Shown here: piece by piece, positions 1 to 9,457 of the stretch | Numbering within the stretch: the stretch's first letter is position 1 | How the letters are laid out: each line of letters starts with the position of its first letter | DNA from: Phoronis australis | Taxonomy: Eukaryota; Phoronida; Phoronidae | Length of the DNA stretch: 26,506 nt | Assembly (NCBI GenBank): GCA_002633005.1 | Contig: NMRA01001103.1 | Span: 5,202 to 31,707, forward strand | Direction: 5' to 3' | The notes under the pieces: model-generated | Told to the model about the DNA's origin: nothing | Database searches by the model: none | Seen by the model: the letters and a program-made list of their open reading frames with translations, nothing else | Made by a program: the position numbers and the translations under genes

Positions 1-50
1 GGTCACAAATACAAAATAAGTAAGGTCTGCCTGGAATAAAACAATTGTGA

Positions 51-56
51 TTTATT
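51..56 (-). terminator. poly(A) signal of a minus-strand gene
   Basis: Read on the minus strand, this hexamer is AATAAA. It lies 37 bases past the stop codon of the open frame that ends at 93, which is the usual place for a 3' end signal. Any cleavage site would fall at roughly positions 20-40. The call depends on the exon at 93-280 being real. Confidence 0.4.
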
Positions 57-92
57 TTCCAGAACTGAAATTCTAAATCAATTTTAATCGAT

Positions 93-280
93 TTAAAAAT
101 CGATATCATACCAGTAAAACAGTTTGTGGTTGAAGTAGAGTTGCTGTAAACCACTTTCCACTATTTTCTTGGCCTTTTTCTGTGTGGTTTTCTGTCCTTT
201 CAAAAGGCGGCAGCACATGACGACCATAGGTGTCATTATAAAATGGCTGCCGAAAACCAATGCACAGTTGAACAACTCGG
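93..280 (-). CDS. last exon of an unidentified membrane protein gene
   Basis: On the minus strand a pyrimidine-rich tract (TTTTCTTTTACTT) and AG at 282-281 precede an open frame of about 61 codons that ends in TAA at 93. The frame enters after two bases, so the preceding intron would be phase 1. The peptide begins ELFNC and runs through a hydrophobic stretch (LVFGSHFIMTPMVVMCC). It then has a basic segment rich in lysine (KGQKTTQKKAKK) and an aromatic end (FYWYDIDF). This suggests one membrane-spanning segment with a charged cytoplasmic tail. An AATAAA signal follows. I do not recognise the family. The splice acceptor, hydrophobic segment and poly(A) signal agree with a real 3' exon, but a chance frame cannot be excluded. 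Confidence 0.42.
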
Positions 281-352
281 CTTAAGTAAAAGAAAACGTT
301 TGAATCAACGAATACTATATATTTGTGAGAGTTAAATCAAGTCCTATTCAGA

Positions 353-915
353 TCATAACTTTGAAGTGGAATAATTGGGTGAGTAAGACAACAAGCCGGT
401 TTTATGCTTAGGCGGACGACTATAGGGTTTCGGGGAGTATTTGTTCGAGTTGGAAGGAATTAAACACATCGACAACCTCCTAAGGTGTTCCTCTATGCGC
501 AAAAGGTATTTGTAACAACGTGACTTTGATGGTTTAGTCGGTGCGAGGCATAATTCGCCGAAAAGCTTCCGGCGTACAGAGAGCCTATAGCCTCTACATC
601 GCCTCTGCTTCGGGCCAACAGAGGCGATGGTCATTGCCTAACTGTGCCCTTAATCCGGTTTGAGCTGACACATTGCCTAGATGAAATAATGAAGTACCAA
701 CTACCGTTCTTTACACCATTACCAGAATGAAAATTGAGGTACCTTAAACTTACATATCGTACAGTTTCAGTTAAAAGCAATCTACAGAAAACGACTTTGT
801 CATCCAGCCACTTCTCCCCCGACGACGACACCAAACGTGGGTACCGCCATGTTGTTACAGCGACACCTATAGGTAACGCTGCCCTGGCCGGTAGGGGTGG
901 GCTCACGAATGTCAT
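353..915 (-). other. two abutting minus-strand open frames, possible 5' exons
   Basis: Two ATG-started frames lie head to tail on the minus strand. The first runs 915-631 (94 codons, starting MTFVSPPLPARAALP). The second runs 634-353 (93 codons, very basic, starting MTIASVGPKQRR). They overlap in an ATGA. The stretch is richer in G and C than its surroundings. Inside the first frame, GTAAGT at 753-748 is a strong donor after TVRY (phase 0), and GTAATG at 724-719 is a weaker phase-1 donor. The latter would join the phase-1 acceptor of the exon at 280. These may be the 5' exons of the gene whose 3' end is at 93. No domain is recognised, and either frame could be chance. Confidence 0.22.
597..629. 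repeat. perfect 11-bp inverted repeat (hairpin)
   Basis: CATCGCCTCTG at 597-607 is followed by an 11-base spacer and its exact reverse complement CAGAGGCGATG at 619-629. GCCTCT also recurs just upstream. It lies inside the basic minus-strand frame at 353-634. No terminator or RNA-gene role can be assigned. Confidence 0.6.
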
Positions 916-940
916 ACCTACGTATAGAGCCTAACTGTTT

Positions 941-1063
941 GAATTAATTGTACTTGTCACTATAATAAATAAATACTACATTTTGCTATACCAATAAAGG
1001 AAGTAGTTTCTGGCCTGTAATAAGCGGTCACTTGGAATGGCCGTAGGGGGAAGGTGTCGCACG
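941..1063. other. intergenic, no feature seen
   Basis: AT-rich spacer between the minus-strand frames and the degenerate repeat array. It contains AATAAATAAA near 966-975 and no recognisable gene. Confidence 0.4.
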
Positions 1064-1318
1064 ATAAAATTACGCAGCAAATGATTACTTTACGAAGTTA
1101 AAATACGTCGCAAATAATTACGTTGCATCTCAAATGATCACTTTCGCCGCAATTAACTAATTTACACATCTAAATAATTAATTTACGCCTCTAACGAGAA
1201 ATAACTTAAGCACGTAATTAAACGGCGTAAATCGCCAATAATTACACCGCAAATAATCATTTTATGCTACTGTAATAAGAATTAATTTACGCAAGTAATT
1301 TTACGGCGACAATTTCTC
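1064..1318. repeat. degenerate short-motif array built on TTACGC / CAAATAATTA
   Basis: About 255 bp are filled with diverged copies of a motif resembling TTTACGC followed by CAAATAATTA, spaced at roughly 20-30 bases. Examples are GCAAATGATTACTTTACG, GCAAATAATTACG, AATTAATTTACGCCTC and GCAAATAATCATTTTATGC. The two ends are partly inverse: the left has TAAAATTACGC and the right end, read backwards, has GTAAAATTACTTGC. CpG-containing ACG/GCG cores recur in an otherwise AT-rich sequence. It may be an old satellite or a foldback element. The exact period needs a self-alignment. Confidence 0.5.
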
Positions 1319-2978
1319 CCCAACGGCCCACGGTCACTGTCGTTTAGGTGCTCTTGGTGTGCAGACCTTTTCTTGTGGTTGATTTTTGAGTTAGACTGAG
1401 AATTTTTCTTTAGAATTTTGTAACGTTTAATAATTAACGAATTCTCTTCCTTGGTTTTCTTGGTGTTTTTAGTTTTTTATCCTGCAGGAGGTGTTGCTGA
1501 ATCTACCAGAGATGAATGTCGCTGACATGCTGACTGTCATTCTCAGGGGAGGCAAGAAAACATTTAGTTACATAAAATTAGACTTTTAATTATTGACTTG
1601 TCTGTGATCCGGCAGGCAAATTTGTATTGTATTCTGCGGTTTAAAATGTTTTTTTAACAATGAATAAACTATACCGTCCCTTCAAGGTCAGGCATGAGTC
1701 AGTTGACTGAAAAAATCCTTGTCGACTATGGATATCGATATACACCCAGGCTGGGATAACGCGGTTTGCCTTACTTGGTCCATTCCTACATCCGAATTTC
1801 AGCTTATACACTTAAAATCTCATTCAGCGCCATTGTTTCACATGCATAGTTCTCAGGCCTGCTAAACACGGGTAATTAGTATACTCTATTGCTTAATATT
1901 GTTATCGCCTTGCTTTGTCGTTCAAACCACTTGCCAGGCACCCGCCGGCACACTTTATACACTTATAATCAACTTTAAGAGGCTGTATATGGCAGACACG
2001 GTCACCAGAAAACCATAATACATTTTTTATGAGTACTTATAGTTTGTTGTACACAGATTTCAACTGGGTAGGCAGCAATTAAGTAGTGCGCAGCCGGAGC
2101 TCGCTTGAGGTTACATGACGGCGCCTGTCATTGTGTGGGACGTTTAGTTTAGTTGGTGAAAAGTACATGGGAATTCAAGGAAACATATCAATGTGGTAAT
2201 TTCACTACAATTAATATTCAAATTGGTCAACATTTTCACGTTTAAAACTTTTTATTTAATTAATTAGCACAATTTCTAGTACGGGCCCAGTTGGGAATCC
2301 CCGCGGCGGGCCTGGAGATGACAGGACTCGGGCCACCTTGGCAGTGCAAAAAAAACATTCGATCCCAGCGAATTGTTAAAAGGCAATTCCCTGGTGTACA
2401 TGTATAATACATAGTGTGCTACCAGTTACCCCAACAAATTATATTAAGAACTTTGCATTCATGTCATTTTGAAGACGACAGTGTGTACTGACATTCCGAT
2501 ACGGGGCGTGTGTACCCGACAACGGTATTAGAATCGGCGAGAGTAGGTCGTTTTGTTTGGTGCAAAATAAGTGGAAACGTAAAAACCATATACTGATTAA
2601 CTTGTTTTTTTTTCGTCATGAATCAATATTGAAATTTATTGAAAATGTCATATTAGGAACTAAATTTTCAAACTAATTCACTTTGAAACCCTACAAGACG
2701 TCGCCGCCTTTTTGAACATTCACAAGGTCAACCTTGGCATTTAACTACATGTAGGCTATAGTGTAGATTTCAAAAACGAAAAAAAAACAAAAAAACGAAG
2801 GCGTTTACTCAGAGTTTTTACTATGCAATACAGTGTTGTCAACTACCTGGTGATTTGTAAGCGTATATCAACACTTCAAGTGGTCTCTTATTTTTCTGAA
2901 TCAAATTTTATTTTAAACGAAAATAGATCTAGAAGCATTGTTGTACTGTAACCAAACTCAGTGTTCTAACAGTGCGAG
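1319..2978. other. intergenic, no gene seen
   Basis: No convincing exon, RNA gene or mobile-element protein is visible on either strand. There is a GC-rich patch with local fold-back potential at about 2283-2312 (GGGCCC near CCGCGGCGGGCC) and several poly-T or poly-A tracts. This is the distal upstream region of the ankyrin gene. Confidence 0.4.
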
Positions 2979-2992
2979 CCGCTGGAGGGCGC
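2979..2992 (+). promoter_or_regulatory. CTCF-like motif upstream of the ankyrin gene
   Basis: CCGCTGGAGGGCGC fits the core of the metazoan insulator motif CCASYAGRGGGCRS except at two positions that vary in known sites. It lies about 390 bp upstream of the proposed start codon. It is a motif match by eye only, and binding is not shown. Confidence 0.3.
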
Positions 2993-3196
2993 GCTGCGGA
3001 TCACGACTTTTGTCCCATATGGTTTGTACTACGGTCCTGTCTTCGAATCGGCAAGGGTTGATACCGTTACAGCAATGGGGGGAGTGATCGAGTCACACCA
3101 CATGTAAAAGTATGTTTCATGTTCAGCTGTATTGATTATAAACCGCCAAGATCTTTAGCACGGTCACTTGTGAGTCAAGTCAGCTATGTGTTGTTG

Positions 3197-3231
3197 CATA
3201 TATCAGTTAGCCAACCCGCCGTCTATTGGCT
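3197..3231 (+). promoter_or_regulatory. candidate promoter with paired CCAAT-type boxes
   Basis: AGCCAA at 3209-3214 and TTGGCT at 3226-3231 form an inverted pair around a GC-rich spacer. ATTGG at 3225-3229 is a reverse CCAAT box about 150 bp upstream of the proposed ATG at 3381. A TATA-like GCATATATC lies just before, at 3197-3205. The position suits a core promoter for the ankyrin gene. No transcription start can be fixed from sequence alone. Confidence 0.35.
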
Positions 3232-3380
3232 GCGTTGATGACCTACATGCACATGTACATGTACTTACCCAGTGACTCATCGAAATTTCAGGAAAAACCA
3301 TAAGTGTATTTTTATTTTAAGCTACGTGCCAACTCGCGCATAACAACCACAGTGACTCTGAAGAGAAGACGTCGATATCA

Positions 3381-3440
3381 TGGCTGCTACTAAGAAATCA
3401 AGGCGTTTACTTGTTCTCAGTGGGGCAGAATTGGACAGGG
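3381..3440 (+). CDS. ankyrin gene exon 1 (start codon exon)
   Basis: The ATG sits in a strong start context (ATC before, G after). An in-frame TAA lies upstream at 3318-3320, and this is the first ATG after it. Twenty codons read MAATKKSRRLLVLSGAELDR and stop at AGG|GTGAGA, a good donor in phase 0. Phase 0 is exactly what the next exon (9726) requires. Joined, the sequence runs ELDR-VQEAAQNG, a natural helix leading into an ankyrin core. The N terminus is basic, with no signal peptide. A CCAAT-type region lies about 150 bp upstream. The alternative is the ATG exon at 9305-9457. I prefer 3381 because of its start context, promoter-like upstream sequence and smooth helix junction. Transcript data would decide. 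Confidence 0.6.
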
Positions 3441-3623
3441 TGAGAATTTTTAAAATGTTTTGCCACCTGCCTTGTTCGGCGGGCCTATGCAGCTTGATCG
3501 TCCAAGCGTAATTAACCTGTTTATTGTTTAATATGTCATCGAAGTTTGGTTGTTTGAATCTCGGCGTTACGAACACAATCACCGTGAAGTTCCAAGTTAA
3601 GGATTTGTGACGTTAGGCCCATA
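3441..3623 (+). other. start of intron 1, no feature seen
   Basis: Short unremarkable intron sequence between the exon 1 donor (GTGAGA) and the inverted-repeat element that begins at 3624. Confidence 0.4.
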
Positions 3624-3947
3624 GGCGGATTTAGGGAAGGCCCAGGAGGCCCGCCCCGGCCGCCGGCCGCCCTAGCTGCCGCAGAAAAAGTGAAATGATC
3701 CAGCAACAGCGAAATATTGAGTGCAGTAACTAGGACTGGTAGCGGATATGGGAGGGGGCTCATACCCAGATCGAGGGGCGGAATCGTGTTTCCGTTTTTT
3801 TTTGTTTTAGTCCGACGACAGGGTTTCCGAACAGAAAGTCCACATCGAGGTGCCCGGAATATGGCGGGCCGCCTGTGCACAATCGTGCTTTTCCCAATTC
3901 CCCGAGGTAACGTACGTGTTGCCCCCCGCGTTTATCCTAGATCCGCC
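3624..3947. mobile_element. 324-bp inverted-repeat element (MITE-like)
   Basis: The left end GGCGGATTTAGG and the right end CCTAGATCCGCC are inverted copies with one mismatch. Both are followed inward by G-rich or C-rich runs (GGCCCAGGAGGCC on the left, GCCCCCCGCG on the right). The inside is clearly more GC-rich than the surrounding intron and carries no recognisable transposase, so it would be a non-autonomous DNA element. I see no clear target-site duplication, so the superfamily is open. Open frames across it on both strands look like composition effects. Confidence 0.55.
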
Positions 3948-5165
3948 ACGAGACAATAGTTATTACGGTGCGAACCTTTCGGGATCCTGAGATGAAAAAA
4001 TATACTCGCTCTTGCGTTGACAAAAAGAGAACCTCAGTCGTACTCTAAAAATGGCTTCACACTGGGAATTTCCCAACGTCACGGGGCAAAGGGGCGAGGG
4101 GTGAACACCTCTCTGTATAGAAAATGGTGTAGGCCTTGCTGATATCTGCAAGATTGGATACATATGCATCGTTTTAGACAGTGAACATTACTAGACTACC
4201 AGTGGATGTAGCACCGACTGATCAGGGTTCGTTGTTCGGGCAGGCCATGCAACTCCTCAATCACAATATTCCTATCAGTGCACCGAAGACTCTCATTGGT
4301 CACCAGATATTTTTCTTTTGTCTCATCTTTTTAAAAGTCCTATATGATTGGCAGCACATGTTTGTTTAAAATGTGTGATCTAAGCTGTTTCAATTGTACT
4401 GGAGTTACATGCGGGATGGAATTGAAAACAAGGGGAAATGTATAGGCCTGCGCTTTTCATCCTTCGTCATCGCCGCGGGCACTGTCCGACCGACTCTTAG
4501 TACTATGCCAAAAACTCTACTTAAAAAAATAAGACACTATAAAGTATGTGCGCATGTCATAGTGAGACGTTAATTACTACAGTCTACACTTCTGAGAAGA
4601 CTTGCCTCAGCGTTCATGATTTCACCTGGATTAATTAGTTCGGTAACCTACGCTAGGATCTCGGCTATGAGCAAGACCTTGCGAAGCAAGACTGCTCTCC
4701 TTGTTTACTGGCAACCGTTCAATTATTCTAATTAAGGTCATGTTCTATAAATAACTTCATGCCACTGCATACCAAGCCAAGAAAAACAGTCAATGTTGAC
4801 TCGCTCACACTGCCCATGACAACTCATGTAAAAGCTCGCGGTTCCGGGGCGATAAATCAATTGTTTGCTTTCACATGATGCAGTGTGCTTAGACGAACGT
4901 TATCATTTGTTACCTTGTCAAATGCATCGGGTTCACATTGTACGGTGTCTCAGTAGTACTTGTGTAAGCGTCATGTCCCTGCTAGTGCTTTAGACCCTGT
5001 AGTAATTAGTAAGTAATTGCAGGCGGGCTGATACGTACACGTTGTATGTTGTGCGCAGGCCTCGCATGTGGGCCCATTGCACTGATCACCTGGAAATATT
5101 TTTATCCTTTATTGATATATGGTTAAAACCGAGCTGAGGAGCTAGAAACCTGGCTCAAGGGTTTA
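3948..5165 (+). other. intron 1, no feature seen
   Basis: No exon, RNA gene or element protein is recognised. TAATTA-rich patches and scattered short palindromes are present. Confidence 0.4.
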
Positions 5166-5241
5166 GCAGTGTGACCTGGTGGGACTTGAACCCACGATCT
5201 CGAGTAAAGGAAGCGGGCACTAATCAACCAGGCCACACTGC
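5166..5241 (-). repeat. tRNA-like element (tRNA-derived SINE or tRNA pseudogene)
   Basis: Read on the minus strand, this 76-base stretch has a T arm GTGGG-TTCAAGT-CCCAC (a five-pair stem with a seven-base T loop and a near-perfect B box). It also has an A-box-like TGGCCTGGTTGATTAG near its start. The two ends form a 14-bp inverted repeat (GCAGTGTGGCCTGG against CCAGGTCACACTGC, one G-T pair). In a working tRNA the acceptor strand should follow the T stem directly, but here six extra bases intervene. No clean anticodon arm is seen. So it is tRNA-derived, not a working tRNA. Confidence 0.65.
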
Positions 5242-7127
5242 CTTCTCGAATTGAGGAAGTTTTTCAATGTAGTGTAACGTATCCCTTTCTTGCCAATAAA
5301 CTCTACACTGTACATGTCACTTTTTCTCATCGGTCGGAGTTCAACAAGTTAGTTGTTTGTCAACAACCGTATACTTATTCGCCGCATGTGCCCCTATATA
5401 TATTCAATGCATATCCATGTAAACCTCAGTCTCTGAAGTACATTGTACTATAAGTTTGCAGACACGTAACCGGTCTTTCACTTCATGATGCCTTACCAGC
5501 TGCCAGTGACCTATGAATTCACATATTCAAGAAGTCGGCATATCCTGCACTACTAGTCAACATCATTTTTAAACACACATAGAAGTCTGTCATGATGTTT
5601 TTAAACTCACATAAAATTCCGTTTTGGTGTTTTACTTATGGTTGTGATTGCATTTCCGAGTCTGATCTTTGGAAAACAATCAAGTGGTTTTGTTCATCAA
5701 TACATGTCACGTAGTGAAAATGTAAGCTTCCGAAAAACGAACGAGACGTTTTTTTAACAAAACCAGATTAGTACATAGGAACCCTTCACTGTTTGTCTTT
5801 ACTTGTTATGCTAAGACGAATTAGATCAGGCTGCTTCCTCGATGTCTTTCACCCGTTTGTTGATCAACCATAATAGAGAGAGGGGATGCTTGACAAATGG
5901 GATTGATTCAGGTCAACAAATTAGGATACTCATTCATTTTGATATAGGACTTGAAAAGGGGGCCGATTTACGAGGCAGAAGCTTCAATGAAAATGTTATC
6001 TTTCAGAACCTACTTTTTTCGTAAGAGTTTATGTACAGCTGCGTTTTTATTTATTGATCCTGATTGCAACCGAACAATGAGTGCAGCTGTTGCAACAAAA
6101 ATTTGTCAATGTAACATTGACGTTTGATATTGGATATTGGAGCCCAATCTTTCCAGTTAAGTCTCGTACTTGAAAGTAAGTCGTTTTAAGGGTAATCAAG
6201 TCGGAAAAGGTTTTGTAGGAATTATAAGAAAAAAGTCTCATTTAAAAGAGATTTTGATGGAAATAAAACGCAATTTCACTAGGGATGGTGCATGGAAAAA
6301 TGCCACTCACGTGAAGTGATTTCTCGCAACCATCAACTAGTACTGTTTACTGTTTCAATGAAGAGGTGGCGCTACTTACGGTTTCTTGTTTTTTCACTTC
6401 AGTGTCTTATTATTGATTTTATACCGCGCTCGTTCTAGGAAAGATATACAAAATGACAATCCTGTAGTTTACAACACCGCGTTATCAAACAAAGCAACCA
6501 GAACCGAGCGCTCCGGGAAAATTCTTAAACTGGAACTTGAAAACTGTACTTTCCTTTAGCAAATATATATATTTTTATTCAGTGGCTTTTACATAAAAAA
6601 TCCTGGGATGCCAATGACCCAAAATTGACTTTTGTTAAATCACGCGACCTTGAGGTACCGGCTAACACGCTCAGTTTGCCCTTTGCTTAGTTAGTTATCA
6701 ACAAAATAATTGGTATAACCACTATTAATTAGAACTCACTTATGCTCTGGATTTCAGCTTTTGATGTAATCCAGTCAAATGATATATGGAGCGCCCTCTT
6801 GAGGTAACTTTTCAGATAGTGTCGAGATAAGCACTTAGGGCCTTTATATCTAAGATTGTCTCTCATGTTGCCATTGACTCGAAACAAGGGGTAGAACCTG
6901 ACGGTGTACCAACTGTTTGTCTATTGATTATCTGAGTGGTGTACGTATGTTGAAAAATATTGTAAAATATAATGTTATGGTCGACTTTCAAGATAAATTG
7001 AATGTAATTATTCATTATCACAATTAACATAAGTCACGAAACCACGAAGCCATATTGTATGTGTACTGCATGTAAGATACTCATTTTGATTATGAATTAG
7101 TCACACAAGTCCCATCATTGGGAAAAT
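5242..7127 (+). other. intron 1, no gene seen
   Basis: No exon is recognised. A near-direct repeat occurs at about 5562-5610 (ATCATTTTTAAACACACATA and a copy with TTTTTAAACTCACATA). CTCF-like matches occur at 6361-6372 (+) and 6791-6804 (-). Confidence 0.4.
6791..6804 (-). promoter_or_regulatory. CTCF-like motif in intron 1
   Basis: On the minus strand this reads CCTCAAGAGGGCGC, close to the insulator core CCASYAGRGGGCRS. It faces the plus-strand match at 2979-2992 on the other side of exon 1. This is a motif match only. Confidence 0.28.
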
Positions 7128-7343
7128 ATGCTGGGTAATGTAATCAATCTTTATGCGCCGAACAAAGACAACTCGCATTTTTACATCGACATTGATAAAC
7201 TTATTTTTGAATTCAGAAGTAATACATGTAGACTTTTGCCGGGACTTGAATTTAGTCCAAATCTATGTATAAGGGTGCAGCAATCATACCAGAATAATGC
7301 GACTGCCAGGGATGAATTTTTAAACTTAGTGAATACTATTTAA
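7128..7343 (+). mobile_element. L1-type retrotransposon fragment, endonuclease domain
   Basis: An open frame of 71 codons ends at TAA. It contains NVINLYAPNKD, the L1/Tx1 endonuclease signature normally seen as LVNVYAPN. About 30 residues later comes LLPGLEFSPNL, standing where the family has the catalytic GGDFN motif, and then ARDEFLNLVN, matching the conserved ARDELLNL-like segment. The GGDFN catalytic residues are replaced, so it cannot be active. It is a short internal piece with no start or end of an element. Its orientation matches the host gene. It is inert intron filler, and confidence rests on three motifs in the right order. Confidence 0.65.
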
Positions 7344-7448
7344 AAACAAAAGTATGTAAGAACAGCTTATTGTTATAGCTTATTATTTTTAAACTAAATA
7401 AGCAAAAAATAATTTTCGAACCTGAAAATTGGACAGCCTATATTAATA

Positions 7449-7546
7449 GAGGTTCCACCCAAGGTCACCTAGAGCAGAGGCTCCTGTACTAATATGAGGA
7501 GCCCCGTCCGAGGACCACCATAAGCAGGGGCTAACTGTATTATTAT
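7449..7546. repeat. two diverged tandem units of about 50 bp
   Basis: Units at 7449-7495 and 7496-7546 share AGGNCACC, AGCAGNGGCT and TGTA followed by TAAT/TTATTAT in the same order. A partial third unit may follow. No function is suggested. Confidence 0.4.
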
Positions 7547-7575
7547 AGAAGACTCCATCTCTTCGTGTGCTGGTG

Positions 7576-7678
7576 CAGTGGTGTAGTGGGGGATAAATAT
7601 ACACAGACACAGAGCACCACCATTTTTATGTTAGTCTACGTACTGTAAGTTACGGAATCGTTAGGCGTAGGCGCACGC
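7576..7678. mobile_element. possible diverged copy of the 16059 inverted-repeat element
   Basis: CAGTGGTGTAGTGGGG at 7576-7591 resembles the terminal repeat GTGCTGTAGTGG of the element at 16059-16221. GTAGGCGCACG at 7668-7678 matches that element's subterminal TGTAGGCGC motif. No inverted partner end is seen, so this is a partial or diverged copy. Confidence 0.3.
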
Positions 7679-9157
7679 AAACGCAAAACCCAACGTGATT
7701 TGCTTTGAACGTAGAGCGTATTTTCAGTGCTAGAACACTTTATTCTACAGCAAGTCAACCCGGCAAAATTCAAGCGCAATTGAAAGCTATACTGCTGCTG
7801 ATGATTTCAAATGTTTTTTTGTGCTCGACGTTCGTTGGTTTAGCAAGTGAGTTCTCCGTGAAACCATGTCAGTATGGAGATCGTTGAAAGATGAAATCGT
7901 CATTGTCAATTAGCCAATCAAAAAGAAGCCACGATTCCACAGATAAAAATGTTTCATCGACTCACGTAATACTTGGAAAGTTTCATCATCTTGCGCTTAT
8001 GCTGACTGAATTGTCAAACCAGCTGTGTCTGTGTCTAAAACCCATGCCAATCACAATACTACTAAACTTTCACGTCACTGACAGGCTTTCGCCACTGCAC
8101 TATCGTGTGTCCACAAAATAGGTTTGGATCCTTTAACTGAAGGGGAACATTAATAAATGGACTGGTGTGGTAGGAAAACCTCCAAATTGAAGATTATCAT
8201 AGGACGCTATCGACTTGTAGGTGAATTTAGTCAAATATCTACAAAATGGCACATTTACCTTAGTAAACGTCCCTATATGAAGGTAGAAGTTGATTCTTGA
8301 CTTGATACCAATTTGAAGTAATGAGTTCTTGTGACTATGTCGTCTTAGAAAACTTTAGCATAAAACCTACATTCATAGCAAAACTACATGTGCGGTATCA
8401 ATAACATTACTGAATTCTGTTTGGTATCAATGTACACCATCAAGTCTCAAAAATGCACTACAGTTTTGTAAATTATAATTTCCTTTTAGATTTATGCCCC
8501 TTTCGATTTTTGCAAAAACTGAATCACAATTACTAAAAAAAATTTTGGAGAACAGCGCATCAGTTACTATGTCTGAGAGATTCATATGAATCCGATGACA
8601 CATACTGTACTGTACCGTATGTTAGATATGGTATTCCAACGTGAGCAAGATTTGGACCATATTTCGAGGGTGGGAAATAACCTTAAGCAAAAAACGGGCA
8701 AGAATCAAGAACAAACAGTAAAAATGAAGTACCGACGACAGGTAATTAGAAAAATGGGAACTGGCATGATACGGAGAACTTATTGTTACGAGCAAGGAGG
8801 CAAGGAGAAAGGGGGGTGGCAAAACAGGTAGAGTGAGGGTGGGGACATTGAGTAAAGTCGAGTGATGGTGTTGTGTCGCAGGGAGGATCTAAGTCAAAGG
8901 ACACGTCAAGTTAAAATCCAATAGTTGATGAAATAAAGGATGTGAGTTCCACATTGTCTGCGTTTCTTACAGTCCAAAATTCTAAGCTCACGTTGATTTG
9001 CAGAGTTTCGCGGGTTTTCAGTCCCTCAAAATTCATCGCTGCAGCACTGCTGATACAAGGTTATAATAAAGGTGGTGGTCCACGTTGACTCATTTGTTAA
9101 ACCCACCCAGTCGCTTTAAATGCTGTCATTCTGTTAGTATTTCTAGGATTTATTATG
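7679..9157 (+). other. intron 1, no gene seen
   Basis: Several frames of 60-81 codons are open here (for example 8586-8831, lysine- and arginine-rich). None has a recognised motif, good start context or splice partner, so none is called. Confidence 0.35.
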
Positions 9158-9188
<31 letters not shown>

Positions 9189-9189
9189 A
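9158..9189 (+). repeat. (ACA)n microsatellite
   Basis: About ten perfect copies of the triplet ACA/CAA. It makes artificial poly-leucine and poly-asparagine frames on both strands. Confidence 0.95.
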
Positions 9190-9304
9190 GATGACGCCAC
9201 AAAATCCTTAATAAATATATACCCGAGCCCATACCACAACGACCAAACACACTCCGAGAGGCTACGTGAATGAGCAAATAACAACTCGAGACGATGTCCC
9301 CTAA

Positions 9305-9457
9305 ATGGTACCGAAGGGCATGTTTGAGAGGGCAAGATACCAACTGCAGTTGGCAGCACGCTATGGGCAGCTGAAATTGAACATAATAGGTGGAAATGAA
9401 AATGGTGGTAAACTGGTTTCAGTAGGTCAAATGGACACGAAGGTCAACGTGGACACA
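9305..9457 (+). CDS. possible alternative first coding exon of the ankyrin gene
   Basis: An ATG immediately after an in-frame TAA (9302-9304) opens 51 codons, up to ACA|GTGAGT at 9457, a near-consensus donor in phase 0. That would splice in frame to the exon at 9726. The peptide includes LQLAARYGQLK, which resembles the inner helix of an ankyrin repeat (LxxAAxxGxLx). A second Met at 9320 has a better context. The rest (IIGGNENGGKLVSVGQ) is not ankyrin-like, and there is no obvious promoter. It could be an alternative 5' exon with its own promoter, or a chance frame. Exon 3381-3440 is preferred. Confidence 0.22.

Noticed and set aside
3536-3959. Open frames of 80 codons (+) and 114 codons (-) across the same stretch
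   Set aside because: They lie mostly inside the GC-rich inverted-repeat element, are rich in Arg, Gly and Pro on both strands, and have no motif. This is the effect of base composition.
5166-5241. Functional tRNA gene
   Set aside because: The T arm is excellent, but six bases separate it from the outer acceptor strand and no anticodon arm can be folded.
9143-9359. Minus-strand frames with poly-leucine or poly-cysteine runs
   Set aside because: They are translations of the (ACA)n microsatellite.
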